A DNA stretch of 64,000 bases from Winogradskyella_A sp963966315 (GCA_963966315.1 CAWZYX010000001.1:1-64000), one strand, 5' to 3'. Counted from the first letter of the stretch, positions 33,126-42,026 are shown. Program-made: numbers and translations. The notes: generated by a model from the letters alone, not told the origin.

Positions 33126-35252
33126 ATGGGAAGAGATTTAAAATATACTAGAAATATAGGTATTGCCGCACATATTGATGCCGGGAAAACTACTACTACG
33201 GAGCGTATCTTATTCTACACAGGTGTATCCCACAAGATTGGTGAGGTGCACGACGGTGCGGCTACTATGGACTGGATGGAGCAAGAGCAGGAAAGAGGTA
33301 TTACCATTACTTCTGCGGCTACAACTTGTACATGGCAGTTTCCAACTAATCAAGGACAGCCAACCGAGGACACTAAAGGGTATCACTTTAATATTATAGA
33401 TACTCCTGGTCACGTTGATTTTACAGTGGAGGTTAACCGGTCATTACGTGTTTTAGATGGTTTAGTGTTTTTATTTAGTGCGGTGGATGGTGTTGAACCA
33501 CAATCTGAGACCAACTGGAGACTAGCGGATAATTACAAAGTACCGCGTATGGGCTTTGTGAACAAAATGGACCGTCAGGGGTCAAACTTTTTGGCTGTTT
33601 GTCAGCAAGTTAAAGATATGCTTGGTTCCAATGCTGTGCCAATTGTTCTGCCGATAGGTGACGAAGCCGATTTTAGAGGTATTGTTGACTTGGTTAAGAA
33701 TAGAGCAATCATATGGCATGAGGATAACTTTGGGTCTACATTTGACGTGGTTGATATTCCAGCGGAAATGCAGGACGAAGTGACCGAGTATAGAGCAGCA
33801 CTTATAGAGGCTGTTGCTGAATACGACGAAGAACTGATGGAGAAATTTTTTGAAGATGAAAACTCCATTACCGAAGATGAAGTTCACGCTGCGCTGAGAG
33901 CTGCAGTGATGGATATGGCTATCATACCTATGGTATGTGGTTCGGCATTTAAAAACAAAGGAGTACAGTTCCTTTTAGATTGTGTTTGTCGCTACTTGCC
34001 ATCACCATTAGATAAAGATGCCATTGTAGGAATTAATCCTGATACCAATGAAGAGGTTTCGAGAAAGCCGGATGTAAAAGAACCGTTCGCTGCTTTAGCC
34101 TTTAAAATTGCCACAGACCCATTCGTAGGTCGTTTAGCTTTCTTTAGAGCATACTCAGGACGTCTTGATGCAGGTTCTTACGTATTGAACAATAGATCCG
34201 GTAAGAAAGAACGTATTTCTCGTATCTATCAGATGCACTCCAACAAGCAAAACGCCATTGATTTTATTGAAGCCGGCGATATTGGAGCAGCAGTTGGATT
34301 TAAGGACATCAAAACGGGTGACACCCTTTCTTCGGAGAAGGCACCGATCGTTTTGGAATCAATGGATTTTCCGGATCCTGTTATTGGTATTGCTGTAGAG
34401 CCTAAAACCAAGGCTGATGTGGATAAATTGGGGATGGCCTTGTCAAAGTTAGCAGAGGAGGATCCTACCTTTACTGTGAGAACCGATGAGGCTTCAGGTC
34501 AGACCATCATCTCTGGTATGGGCGAGCTTCACTTAGATATTATTGTAGACCGTCTTAAGCGTGAGTTTAAAGTAGAGGTTAATCAAGGACAACCTCAGGT
34601 AGAGTATAAAGAAGCAGTAACTCAAGCAGCAGATCACAGAGAAGTGTACAAAAAGCAATCCGGTGGTCGTGGTAAATTTGCTGATATTGTATTTACGCTG
34701 GAGCCAGCTGAAGAAGGAAAACAAGGACTTGAATTTGTGTCTGAGATCAAAGGAGGAAATATTCCAAAAGAATTTATTCCCTCTGTTGAAAAAGGCTTTA
34801 AGATGGCGATGCAAAACGGCCCATTGGCGGGTTACGAAGTAGATGCCATGAAAGTAACACTCAAAGATGGTTCTTATCATGATGTGGATTCGGATCAGTT
34901 GTCATTTGAGCTGGCGGCCAAACTAGGTTTTAAAGCCGCTGCAAAAGCAGCGAAGGCTGTGATCATGGAGCCTATCATGAAATTAGAAGTGTTAACTCCT
35001 GAGGAAAATATGGGAGATATTGTAGGAGACCTTAACCGTCGTCGTGGTCAGGTAAATGACATGGGCGACCGTGCAGGTTCTAAAGTTGTAAAAGCAAACG
35101 TTCCATTATCCGAAATGTTCGGATACGTTACAGCGCTAAGAACGCTATCGTCTGGTAGAGCAACGTCTACGATGGAATTTTCACATTACGCTGAAACACC
35201 AGCCAATATCTCTGAGGAGGTAATAAAGGCTGCGAAAGGAGTTGAAGCTTAA
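33126..35252 (+). CDS. fusA: Elongation factor G
   Basis: A 708-residue translational GTPase that moves tRNAs and mRNA after peptide bond formation. G1 is AHIDAGKTT at about 15-23, the switch region RGITITSAATT, G3 DTPGHVDF and G4 NKMD. Domains II-V follow, with GMGELHLDIIVDRL and the C-terminal EPIMKLEVLTPEENMGDIVGDLNRR read as two adjoining blocks. It is the elongation copy within the str operon. No tuf gene follows, as is usual in Bacteroidota, where tuf lies elsewhere. Confidence 0.99.
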   Translation: MGRDLKYTRNIGIAAHIDAGKTTTTERILFYTGVSHKIGEVHDGAATMDWMEQEQERGITITSAATTCTWQFPTNQGQPTEDTKGYHFNIIDTPGHVDFTVEVNRSLRVLDGLVFLFSAVDGVEPQSETNWRLADNYKVPRMGFVNKMDRQGSNFLAVCQQVKDMLGSNAVPIVLPIGDEADFRGIVDLVKNRAIIWHEDNFGSTFDVVDIPAEMQDEVTEYRAALIEAVAEYDEELMEKFFEDENSITEDEVHAALRAAVMDMAIIPMVCGSAFKNKGVQFLLDCVCRYLPSPLDKDAIVGINPDTNEEVSRKPDVKEPFAALAFKIATDPFVGRLAFFRAYSGRLDAGSYVLNNRSGKKERISRIYQMHSNKQNAIDFIEAGDIGAAVGFKDIKTGDTLSSEKAPIVLESMDFPDPVIGIAVEPKTKADVDKLGMALSKLAEEDPTFTVRTDEASGQTIISGMGELHLDIIVDRLKREFKVEVNQGQPQVEYKEAVTQAADHREVYKKQSGGRGKFADIVFTLEPAEEGKQGLEFVSEIKGGNIPKEFIPSVEKGFKMAMQNGPLAGYEVDAMKVTLKDGSYHDVDSDQLSFELAAKLGFKAAAKAAKAVIMEPIMKLEVLTPEENMGDIVGDLNRRRGQVNDMGDRAGSKVVKANVPLSEMFGYVTALRTLSSGRATSTMEFSHYAETPANISEEVIKAAKGVEA

Positions 35253-35268
35253 ACCTTAAGTCAAGAAA

Positions 35269-35574
35269 ATGAGTCAGAAAATTAGAATAAAGTTAAAATC
35301 ATACGATCACAACTTAGTAGATAAGTCAGCTGATAAGATCGTAAAAACTGTAAAAAGTACTGGCGCGGTGGTTACTGGTCCAATCCCACTACCAACGCAC
35401 AAAAAAATATTTACAGTGTTGCGTTCACCTCACGTGAATAAGAAGTCAAGAGAGCAATTTCAATTGAGCTCGTATAAGAGACTATTGGATATCTACTCTT
35501 CATCTTCCAAGACCATCGATGCGCTCATGAAATTGGAGCTACCGAGTGGTGTTGAGGTTGAGATCAAAGTGTGA
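35269..35574 (+). CDS. rpsJ: 30S ribosomal protein S10 (uS10)
   Basis: 101 residues, with the typical IRIKLKSYDHNLVDKSADKI start and GPIPLPTHKKIFTVLRSPHV loop. It joins the str and S10 blocks: fusA ends 16 nt upstream, and a 147-nt gap with two hairpins separates it from rplC. S10 is also the NusE antitermination partner in bacteria. Confidence 0.99.
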   Translation: MSQKIRIKLKSYDHNLVDKSADKIVKTVKSTGAVVTGPIPLPTHKKIFTVLRSPHVNKKSREQFQLSSYKRLLDIYSSSSKTIDALMKLELPSGVEVEIKV

Positions 35575-35581
35575 TCCTAAG

Positions 35582-35674
35582 TCCTGAATTTATCAGGATG
35601 ACATGTCCGGAGCTGCGAGCGAAGGAAAAACGGTGAAAATACAATTCAAGGCTGAAATGTATTTCAGCCTTGAA
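35582..35674 (+). promoter_or_regulatory. Two hairpins between rpsJ and rplC
   Basis: First hairpin TCCTGA-ATTTA-TCAGGA (35582-35598), second a perfect 14-bp inverted repeat TTCAAGGCTGAAAT / ATTTCAGCCTTGAA (35645-35658 and 35661-35674) with two bases between the arms. No T tract follows, so it is not a simple terminator. It is a candidate regulatory leader of rplC-rplD, by analogy with L4 control of the S10 operon in E. coli. Confidence 0.6.
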
Positions 35675-35721
35675 TGTTGAATAACAGTTAGAAAAATTAG
35701 TAACAATAAATAATTATTAAA

Positions 35722-36339
35722 ATGTCTGGGTTAATTGGAAAAAAAATCGGTATGACCAGTATCTTCGACGAGAATGGAAAGAATATTCCATGTACCGTAA
35801 TCGAAGCAGGTCCATGTATCGTTACCCAAGTCAGAACCGAAGAAGTTGATGGCTACAGTGCCTTACAATTAGGTTTCGATGACGCGACAGAAAAAAGTGC
35901 TACAAAAGCTGATCTAGGTCACGCTAAAAAAGCCGGTACTTCTGTAAAACGCAAGGTCGTCGAATTTAAAGGTTTTGATGAGGAGTACAAATTGGGTGAT
36001 GCTATAACAGTAGATCACTTTAATGAGGGAGAGTTTGTTGATATTTCAGGAACTTCCAAAGGAAAAGGATTTCAGGGTGTTGTGAAACGTCACAACTTTG
36101 GTGGTGTTGGTCAGGCTACCCACGGTCAGCACAACCGTTTAAGAGCCCCAGGGTCCATTGGTGCTGCATCATATCCTGCAAGAGTATTTAAGGGAATGAA
36201 AATGGCCGGTAGAATGGGTGGTGAAAAAGTGAAAGTTCAAAATTTAAGAGTTTATAAAGTGGTTCCGGAAAAGAATCTGCTCGTGGTTAAAGGCTGCGTG
36301 CCTGGTCACAAAAACTCTTACGTAATTATTGAGAAATAA
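35722..36339 (+). CDS. rplC: 50S ribosomal protein L3 (uL3)
   Basis: 205 residues starting MSGLIGKKIGMTSIFDENG, with GKGFQGVVKRHNFGG and GRMGGEKVKVQNLRVYKV. L3 is one of the first proteins to join the 50S subunit. The stop codon overlaps the rplD start by one base (TAATG), which implies coupled translation. The 5' gap carries two strong hairpins. Confidence 0.99.
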   Translation: MSGLIGKKIGMTSIFDENGKNIPCTVIEAGPCIVTQVRTEEVDGYSALQLGFDDATEKSATKADLGHAKKAGTSVKRKVVEFKGFDEEYKLGDAITVDHFNEGEFVDISGTSKGKGFQGVVKRHNFGGVGQATHGQHNRLRAPGSIGAASYPARVFKGMKMAGRMGGEKVKVQNLRVYKVVPEKNLLVVKGCVPGHKNSYVIIEK

Positions 36340-36968
36340 TGAAAGTAGCAGTTTTAGACATAAAAGGAAATGACACTGGTAGAAAAGCTGAGCTTTCTAA
36401 GGAAGTGTTTGCTATAGAGCCCAACAATCACGCTGTATATTTAGATGTGAAGCAATACCTGGCCAATCAGCGACAGGGAACGCATAAAGCTAAAGAAAGA
36501 GCCGAGATTGCAGGAAGTACTCGCAAGATCAAGAAGCAAAAGGGAACAGGAACGGCGCGTGCAGGTAGTATCAAATCAGGTGTGTTTAAAGGAGGAGGAC
36601 GAATGTTCGGTCCAAGACCTAGAAATTACGGTTTCAAACTAAATAAAAACCTGAAACGCTTAGCCAGAAAATCTGCTTTAAGCATTAAAGCAAATGACAA
36701 ATCGATCATGGTAATTGAAGACTTCAATTTTGAGTCACCAAAAACCAAAGACTTTGTTAATGTGCTGAAAGCATTAGAGATAGAGAACAAAAAGTCGTTG
36801 TTCGTGTTGGGTGACACAAATAATAATGTATATTTGTCGTCGCGCAATTTGAAAGGTTCCGAAGTTGTAACAAACTCAGAATTAAGTACTTACAAAATAA
36901 TGAAGGCTAATAAAGTCGTTCTTTTGGAGAGTGCACTAGAAGGAATTGAATCGAATTTAAGTAAATAG
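36339..36968 (+). CDS. rplD: 50S ribosomal protein L4 (uL4)
   Basis: 209 residues with the exit-tunnel loop region STRKIKKQKGTGTARAGSIK and GGGRMFGPRPRNYGFKLNK. In E. coli L4 represses its own S10 operon; if that holds here, the hairpins before rplC are its natural target. It follows rplC with a one-base overlap and rplW by 7 nt. Confidence 0.99.
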   Translation: MKVAVLDIKGNDTGRKAELSKEVFAIEPNNHAVYLDVKQYLANQRQGTHKAKERAEIAGSTRKIKKQKGTGTARAGSIKSGVFKGGGRMFGPRPRNYGFKLNKNLKRLARKSALSIKANDKSIMVIEDFNFESPKTKDFVNVLKALEIENKKSLFVLGDTNNNVYLSSRNLKGSEVVTNSELSTYKIMKANKVVLLESALEGIESNLSK

Positions 36969-36975
36969 AACGAAG

Positions 36976-37266
36976 ATGAGTATCTTAATAAAACCGATTA
37001 TCACCGAGAAAGCAACCATGCAAAGTGAGTTACTTAATGCGTATGCATTTGAGGTAGATACACAGGCGAACAAGGTAGAAATCAAAAAAGCTGTTGAAGC
37101 GGCTTATGGTGTTTCTGTTGAAAAAGTTCGTACCATTAATGTCCGTCCAGATCGAAAAACCCGTTACACAAAAACAGGTATTCAACATGGTAAAACAAAT
37201 GCTGTCAAAAAAGCAATTGTACAACTGGCGGAAGGTGAAACTATAGATATATACGCTAACATGTAA
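36976..37266 (+). CDS. rplW: 50S ribosomal protein L23 (uL23)
   Basis: 96 residues, starting MSILIKPIITEKATMQSE, with the long loop NVRPDRKTRYTKTGIQHGKT. L23 lies at the tunnel exit and is the docking site for trigger factor and the signal recognition particle. Tight spacing on both sides within the S10 block. Confidence 0.99.
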   Translation: MSILIKPIITEKATMQSELLNAYAFEVDTQANKVEIKKAVEAAYGVSVEKVRTINVRPDRKTRYTKTGIQHGKTNAVKKAIVQLAEGETIDIYANM

Positions 37267-37276
37267 TTAGACAACA

Positions 37277-38104
37277 ATGTCAGTAAGAAAGTTAAAGCCA
37301 ATCACATCAGCCCAGCGTTTTAGAGTAGTCAATGGATTTGACGCCATTACTACTGATAAGCCGGAGAAGAGTTTATTAGCTCCGAAAAAAAGGTCTGGTG
37401 GTAGAAACAGTCAAGGAAAAATGACCATGCGCTATTTAGGTGGTGGTCATAAAAAGAAGTATCGTATCATTGATTTCAAAAGAGATAAGGCTGGAATTCC
37501 GGCTGAAGTCAAGTCAATTGAGTACGATCCAAACAGAACTGCGTTCATTGCCTTGGTTAATTACCAAGATGGTGAAAAACGTTACGTAATTGCACAAAAC
37601 GGTTTAAAGGTAGGTCAGACAATAGTTTCTGGTACTTCTGGTGTTGCACCTGAAATTGGGAATACGATGCCGTTGAGTGAAATTCCTTTAGGTACTATTA
37701 TATCGTGTATCGAATTGCACCCCCAACAAGGCGCTGTTATGGCCCGCAGTGCTGGTGCTTTTGCACAGCTCATGGCGCGTGACGGAAAATTTGCATCCGT
37801 GAAATTGCCTTCTGGGGAAACGCGTTTGATTTTGGCCAGTTGTATGGCAACTATTGGCGTTGTTTCCAATTCCGATCATCAGCTAGTAGTATCTGGAAAA
37901 GCCGGTCGCAGCAGATGGTTGGGTCGAAGACCAAGAACAAGGGCCGTAGTAATGAACCCTGTTGATCACCCAATGGGTGGTGGAGAAGGTCGTTCTTCCG
38001 GAGGTCATCCAAGATCGAGAAAAGGAATACCTGCAAAAGGTTACAGAACTCGTTCCAAGACCAAAGCTAGTAATAAGTACATTGTAGAACGCAGAAAGAA
38101 ATAA
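37277..38104 (+). CDS. rplB: 50S ribosomal protein L2 (uL2)
   Basis: 275 residues, including RSGGRNSQGKMTMRYLGGGHK near the N-terminus (in two adjoining blocks) and the peptidyl-transferase-proximal NPVDHPMGGGEGRSSGGHP segment with the conserved histidine. The C-terminus is basic. Spacing is 10 nt to both neighbours. Confidence 0.99.
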   Translation: MSVRKLKPITSAQRFRVVNGFDAITTDKPEKSLLAPKKRSGGRNSQGKMTMRYLGGGHKKKYRIIDFKRDKAGIPAEVKSIEYDPNRTAFIALVNYQDGEKRYVIAQNGLKVGQTIVSGTSGVAPEIGNTMPLSEIPLGTIISCIELHPQQGAVMARSAGAFAQLMARDGKFASVKLPSGETRLILASCMATIGVVSNSDHQLVVSGKAGRSRWLGRRPRTRAVVMNPVDHPMGGGEGRSSGGHPRSRKGIPAKGYRTRSKTKASNKYIVERRKK

Positions 38105-38114
38105 TTAGAAGAAA

Positions 38115-38393
38115 ATGGCACGTTCATTAAAAAAGGGACCATACATCCATTATAAATTAGAGAAAAAAGTTGCTGCAAATGTAGCTACTAATAAGAAGAC
38201 TGTGATCAAAACCTGGTCCAGAGCTTCTATGATCTCTCCGGATTTTGTTGGGCAGACAATCGCTGTTCATAACGGCAGACAGTTTGTTCCAGTATACATC
38301 ACTGAAAACATGGTAGGTCATAAGTTAGGGGAATTTTCACCAACACGATCATTTAGAGGTCATGCAGGTGCTAAAAATAAAGGTAAAAAATAA
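38115..38393 (+). CDS. rpsS: 30S ribosomal protein S19 (uS19)
   Basis: 92 residues, MARSLKKGPYIHYKLEKKV, with TWSRASMISPDFVGQTIAVHN and GHKLGEFSPTRSFRGHAG split across the conserved core. It binds the 30S head with S13. Located between rplB and rplV as in other bacteria. Confidence 0.99.
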   Translation: MARSLKKGPYIHYKLEKKVAANVATNKKTVIKTWSRASMISPDFVGQTIAVHNGRQFVPVYITENMVGHKLGEFSPTRSFRGHAGAKNKGKK

Positions 38394-38398
38394 GCGCA

Positions 38399-38806
38399 AT
38401 GGGAAGTCGTAAAAAACAAATGGCGGAGGCCATCAAGGCAGAAAAAAAGCAAGTTGCTTTTGCGAAGCTAAACAACTGTCCAACTTCACCAAGGAAGATG
38501 CGTCTGGTAGCAGATTTGGTAAGAGGAGAGAAGGTAGATAAGGCTCTTCAGATTTTAAAGTTTAGCCAAAAAGAGGCCTCTAACAGGTTGGAGAAGCTTC
38601 TGTTATCAGCCATAGCAAACTGGCAATCTAAGAATGAGGATGCGGATATTGAACAAGCTGATCTTTTTATCAAGGAAATAAGAGTAGATGGAGGAACAAT
38701 GCTGAAGCGTTTACGTCCTGCGCCACAGGGCCGAGCTCACCGAATTAGAAAGAGATCTAATCATGTGACTATGGTGATTGATTCATTAAATAATACACAA
38801 AGCTAA
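38399..38806 (+). CDS. rplV: 50S ribosomal protein L22 (uL22)
   Basis: 135 residues with LNNCPTSPRKMRLVADLVRG and the tunnel-lining hairpin DGGTMLKRLRPAPQGRAHRI. The macrolide-contact loop is intact. It starts 5 nt after rpsS and ends 9 nt before rpsC. Confidence 0.99.
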   Translation: MGSRKKQMAEAIKAEKKQVAFAKLNNCPTSPRKMRLVADLVRGEKVDKALQILKFSQKEASNRLEKLLLSAIANWQSKNEDADIEQADLFIKEIRVDGGTMLKRLRPAPQGRAHRIRKRSNHVTMVIDSLNNTQS

Positions 38807-38815
38807 GATAGAGAT

Positions 38816-39523
38816 ATGGGACAAAAGACAAATCCAATCGGAAATCGTTTAGGAATTATCAGAGGATGGGAGTCCAACTGGTATGGCGGTAATGATTATG
38901 GTGATAAGCTTGCCGAGGACGATAAGATTAGAAAATATGTTCACGCTCGTCTGTCAAAGGCTAGTGTTTCAAGAGTAATTATTGAGCGTACTTTAAAGCT
39001 TGTAACCGTTACTATCACTACAGCGCGACCTGGAATCATTATTGGTAAAGGTGGCCAAGAGGTAGACAAGTTAAAAGAAGAGCTTAAAAAAATTACAGGG
39101 AAAGAGGTTCAATTGAACATCTTTGAGATTAAAAGACCCGAACTAGATGCGCATTTGGTAGCCTCGAGTATTGCTCGTCAGATTGAAAGTAGAATTTCTT
39201 ACAGACGTGCAATTAAGATGGCTATAGCGGCTGCAATGCGAATGAACGCTGAAGGAATTAAAATCCAGATCAGTGGTCGATTGAATGGTGCTGAAATGGC
39301 ACGTTCCGAGCACTATAAAGAAGGAAGAATTCCTTTGTCAACATTTAGAGCAGATATCGACTACGCTCTTGTTGAAGCACATACAACCTATGGAAGATTA
39401 GGTGTTAAAGTTTGGATCATGAAGGGTGAAGTATATGGTAAGCGTGAGCTTTCTCCGTTAGTTGGCCTTTCGAAGAAACAAGGTAAAGGTGGACGCACAA
39501 ATAAAATGCGTCGCAGAAAGTAA
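38816..39523 (+). CDS. rpsC: 30S ribosomal protein S3 (uS3)
   Basis: 235 residues, with MGQKTNPIGNRLGIIRGWES at the start, the KH-domain motif RPGIIIGKGGQEVDKLKEEL and the C-terminal ISGRLNGAEMARSEHYKEGR. S3 lines the mRNA entry tunnel. Length is usual for Bacteroidota. Confidence 0.99.
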   Translation: MGQKTNPIGNRLGIIRGWESNWYGGNDYGDKLAEDDKIRKYVHARLSKASVSRVIIERTLKLVTVTITTARPGIIIGKGGQEVDKLKEELKKITGKEVQLNIFEIKRPELDAHLVASSIARQIESRISYRRAIKMAIAAAMRMNAEGIKIQISGRLNGAEMARSEHYKEGRIPLSTFRADIDYALVEAHTTYGRLGVKVWIMKGEVYGKRELSPLVGLSKKQGKGGRTNKMRRRK

Positions 39524-39544
39524 TTTTTTAAAGCTAAAAAGAAA

Positions 39545-39964
39545 ATGTTACAGCCTAAAAAAACAAAATTTCGTAAGCAGCAAAAGGGGCGCATGAAGGG
39601 TAACTCCGGAAGAGGGCACCAGCTGTCTAATGGAACCTTTGGAATTAAATCGTTAGACTCATCATTTATAACAGCCCGTCAGATCGAAGCAGCTCGTGTT
39701 GCTGCTACACGTTACATGAAGAGAGAAGGGTCTCTTTGGATCAAGATCTTTCCGGACAAACCTATAACCAAGAAACCACTTGAGGTTCGTATGGGAAAAG
39801 GTAAAGGTGCCGTTGAGTACTGGGCTGCTGTTGTAAAACCAGGTCGTATTTTATTTGAAGTTAGTGGTGTGCCTATTGAAGTTGCTCGCGAAGCACTTCG
39901 TTTGGCAGCTCAAAAACTTCCAGTTAAAACTAAGTTTATCGTAGCTAGAGATTACGAAGCTTAA
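39545..39964 (+). CDS. rplP: 50S ribosomal protein L16 (uL16)
   Basis: 139 residues, MLQPKKTKFRKQQKGRMKG, with WIKIFPDKPITKKPLEVRMG and KGKGAVEYWAAVVKPGRILFE. It sits at the A-site finger and is needed for the last steps of 50S assembly. In the normal place between rpsC and rpmC. Confidence 0.99.
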   Translation: MLQPKKTKFRKQQKGRMKGNSGRGHQLSNGTFGIKSLDSSFITARQIEAARVAATRYMKREGSLWIKIFPDKPITKKPLEVRMGKGKGAVEYWAAVVKPGRILFEVSGVPIEVAREALRLAAQKLPVKTKFIVARDYEA

Positions 39965-39978
39965 TAAGGTATATTATT

Positions 39979-40170
39979 ATGAAGCAATCAGAAATTAAAG
40001 AATTATCTACTCCTGATTTAGTAGAAAAGCTAGGTGAGACTAAAAAGAGTTATGCTGATCTTAAAATGGCACACGCTATATCGCCATTAGAGAACCCTAT
40101 TCAATTAAGACACCTTAGGAGAAGTGTTGCGAGAATGGCTACTGAGTTAAGTAAAAGAGACGATCAATAA
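39979..40170 (+). CDS. rpmC: 50S ribosomal protein L29 (uL29)
   Basis: 63 residues forming two helices, MKQSEIKELSTPDLVEKLGE and the C-terminal PIQLRHLRRSVARMATEL. It is near the tunnel exit beside L23. Gaps of 14 nt on both sides. Confidence 0.98.
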   Translation: MKQSEIKELSTPDLVEKLGETKKSYADLKMAHAISPLENPIQLRHLRRSVARMATELSKRDDQ

Positions 40171-40184
40171 GTATCTGCTGAAAG

Positions 40185-40442
40185 ATGGAAAAAAGAAATT
40201 TAAGAAAAGAACGTATCGGTGTAGTAACCAGCAACAAGATGCAAAAGTCAATTGTTGTATCAGAGGTTAAAAAAGTAAAACACCCTATGTATGGAAAGTT
40301 CGTGTTAAAGACAAAAAAGTACGTTGCGCACGACGAAACAAACGACTGCAATATTGGCGATACTGTAAAGATCATGGAAACACGACCTATGAGTAAGTCC
40401 AAATGTTGGAGATTAGTAGAAATAATAGAAAGAGCTAAGTAA
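40185..40442 (+). CDS. rpsQ: 30S ribosomal protein S17 (uS17)
   Basis: 85 residues, MEKRNLRKERIGVVTSNKMQ, with the OB-fold stretch KFVLKTKKYVAHDETNDCNI and GDTVKIMETRPMSKSKCWRL. A primary 16S rRNA binder in the body of the 30S subunit. rplN begins 2 nt after its stop. Confidence 0.98.
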   Translation: MEKRNLRKERIGVVTSNKMQKSIVVSEVKKVKHPMYGKFVLKTKKYVAHDETNDCNIGDTVKIMETRPMSKSKCWRLVEIIERAK

Positions 40443-40444
40443 TT

Positions 40445-40813
40445 ATGGTACAACAAGAATCAAGACTCAAAGTTGCTGACAATACTGGAGCTAAGGAAGT
40501 TTTAACGATCCGTGTCCTTGGGGGGACTAAGAAACGATATGCCTCTGTTGGCGATAAAATCGTTGTGTCAGTTAAAACTGCAACTCCTAACGGAAGTATA
40601 AAAAAAGGTGCTGTTTCTACGGCTGTTGTTATACGCACGGCTAAGGAAGTGAGAAGGCCAGATGGCTCATATATCAGATTTGATGATAACGCGTGTGTCT
40701 TGCTGAACCCTCAGGGAGAAATGCGTGGAACCAGAGTATTTGGTCCTGTTGCCAGAGAGTTGCGAGATAAGCAATTCATGAAAATAGTATCATTAGCTCC
40801 TGAAGTACTTTAA
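40445..40813 (+). CDS. rplN: 50S ribosomal protein L14 (uL14)
   Basis: 122 residues starting MVQQESRLKVADNTGAKEVL, the standard L14 N-terminus, with the C-terminal GTRVFGPVARELRDKQFMKI. It is at the subunit interface and binds the silencing factor RsfS. First gene of the spc-type block. Confidence 0.99.
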   Translation: MVQQESRLKVADNTGAKEVLTIRVLGGTKKRYASVGDKIVVSVKTATPNGSIKKGAVSTAVVIRTAKEVRRPDGSYIRFDDNACVLLNPQGEMRGTRVFGPVARELRDKQFMKIVSLAPEVL

Positions 40814-40824
40814 ACTACTGAACA

Positions 40825-41136
40825 ATGACAAAATTAAAGATAAAGACAGGCGACACGGTACAAGTAATCTCTGGGGATCACAAAGGATCTGAGGGGAAAG
40901 TATTACGCGTGTTAAGAGACCAAAATAAGGCCATCGTCGAAGGGATCAATATGGTGAAACGCCATACAAAGCCAAGTGCTCAAAACCCCCAGGGTGGCAT
41001 CGTTGAAAAGGAAGCTGCAATTCATATCTCTAACCTTTCCTTATTAACCTCTAAGGGCGAGACCACTCGTGTAGGTTACAGAATGGAAGGAGATAAGAAG
41101 GTGAGATTTTCTAAAAAATCAAATGAAGTAATATAA
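40825..41136 (+). CDS. rplX: 50S ribosomal protein L24 (uL24)
   Basis: 103 residues with the KOW motif ISGDHKGSEGKVLRV at about 15-29 and MVKRHTKPSAQNPQGGIVEK. It starts assembly of the 50S subunit. rplE follows after 2 nt, so translation is probably coupled. Confidence 0.99.
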   Translation: MTKLKIKTGDTVQVISGDHKGSEGKVLRVLRDQNKAIVEGINMVKRHTKPSAQNPQGGIVEKEAAIHISNLSLLTSKGETTRVGYRMEGDKKVRFSKKSNEVI

Positions 41137-41138
41137 TT

Positions 41139-41690
41139 ATGGCTTACGTTGCGAGATTAAAAAAGGAGTATTCGGAAAAAGTAATTCCGGCCCTAACGGA
41201 AGAATTTGGTTACAAGAACGTCATGCAAGTACCGAAATTAGAGAAGATAGTTATCTCTAAAGGTGTTGGTGCAGCTGTAGCTGATAAAAAGCTTATCGAC
41301 CATGCTGTTGAGGAGTTATCCAAGATATCAGGTCAAAAGGCAGTGGCCACTATCTCAAAGAAAGACGTTGCGTCTTTTAAACTGAGAAAGGGAATGCCTA
41401 TAGGTGCAAAGGTGACCCTAAGAGGTGAGCAGATGTATGAGTTCCTGGACAGATTGGTAACAACAGCATTACCTCGAGTCAGAGACTTTAACGGTATTAA
41501 ATCAAATGGTTTTGACGGAAGAGGTAATTACAATTTAGGAATTACCGAGCAGATTATTTTCCCTGAGATTGATATTGACAAGATCAATAAGATCTCTGGA
41601 ATGGATATCACCTTTGTAACCACTGCAGAAACTGACAAAGAGGCCAAGTCGCTTTTAACAGAATTAGGATTACCATTTAAAAAGAATTAA
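41139..41690 (+). CDS. rplE: 50S ribosomal protein L5 (uL5)
   Basis: 183 residues, with NVMQVPKLEKIVISKGVGAA, GMPIGAKVTLRGEQMYEFLD and LGITEQIIFPEIDIDKI. Binds 5S rRNA and contacts P-site tRNA. In E. coli the S8 target of spc-operon control lies around this junction. Confidence 0.99.
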   Translation: MAYVARLKKEYSEKVIPALTEEFGYKNVMQVPKLEKIVISKGVGAAVADKKLIDHAVEELSKISGQKAVATISKKDVASFKLRKGMPIGAKVTLRGEQMYEFLDRLVTTALPRVRDFNGIKSNGFDGRGNYNLGITEQIIFPEIDIDKINKISGMDITFVTTAETDKEAKSLLTELGLPFKKN

Positions 41691-41691
41691 T

Positions 41692-41961
41692 ATGGCAAAA
41701 GAATCAATGAAAGCACGTGAAGTGAAGCGTGCAAAAACAGTAGCAAAATACGCCGCAAAACGCAAAGCTTTAAAAGAAGCTGGCGATTATGAGGCATTGC
41801 AGAAACTGCCAAAAAACGCTTCGCCAATACGCATGCACAACAGATGTAAATTAACAGGGAGACCAAAAGGGTACATGCGTCAGTTTGGCATTTCGCGTGT
41901 GACATTCAGGGAGATGGCCAACCAAGGACTGATCCCAGGTGTTAAAAAAGCGAGCTGGTAA
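41692..41961 (+). CDS. rpsN: 30S ribosomal protein S14 (uS14), zinc-free form
   Basis: 89 residues, the longer form without the CxxC...CxxC zinc ribbon: only one cysteine appears, in RMHNRCKLTGRPKGYMRQFG. It starts one base after the rplE stop. A 65-nt gap with alternative hairpins follows before rpsH. Confidence 0.98.
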   Translation: MAKESMKAREVKRAKTVAKYAAKRKALKEAGDYEALQKLPKNASPIRMHNRCKLTGRPKGYMRQFGISRVTFREMANQGLIPGVKKASW

Positions 41962-41976
41962 GAATTAAAATAAATG

Positions 41977-42006
41977 GGTTTTAGGTTTGCCCTAAAGGCA
42001 AAAACC
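41977..42006 (+). promoter_or_regulatory. Alternative hairpins before rpsH
   Basis: Two exclusive stems share bases: TTTAGG-TTTGC-CCTAAA (41980-41996), and TTTGCC-CTAAA-GGCAAA (41986-42002), the latter closed further by GGTT (41977-41980) with AACC (42003-42006). The ability to switch between folds suggests control of rpsH translation. Confidence 0.5.
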
Positions 42007-42026
42007 GGAACCGTAAATCAATAGTT

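Noticed and set aside
35253..35268. Missing tuf gene between fusA and rpsJ
   Set aside because: Not a deletion: in Bacteroidota tuf usually lies outside this cluster.
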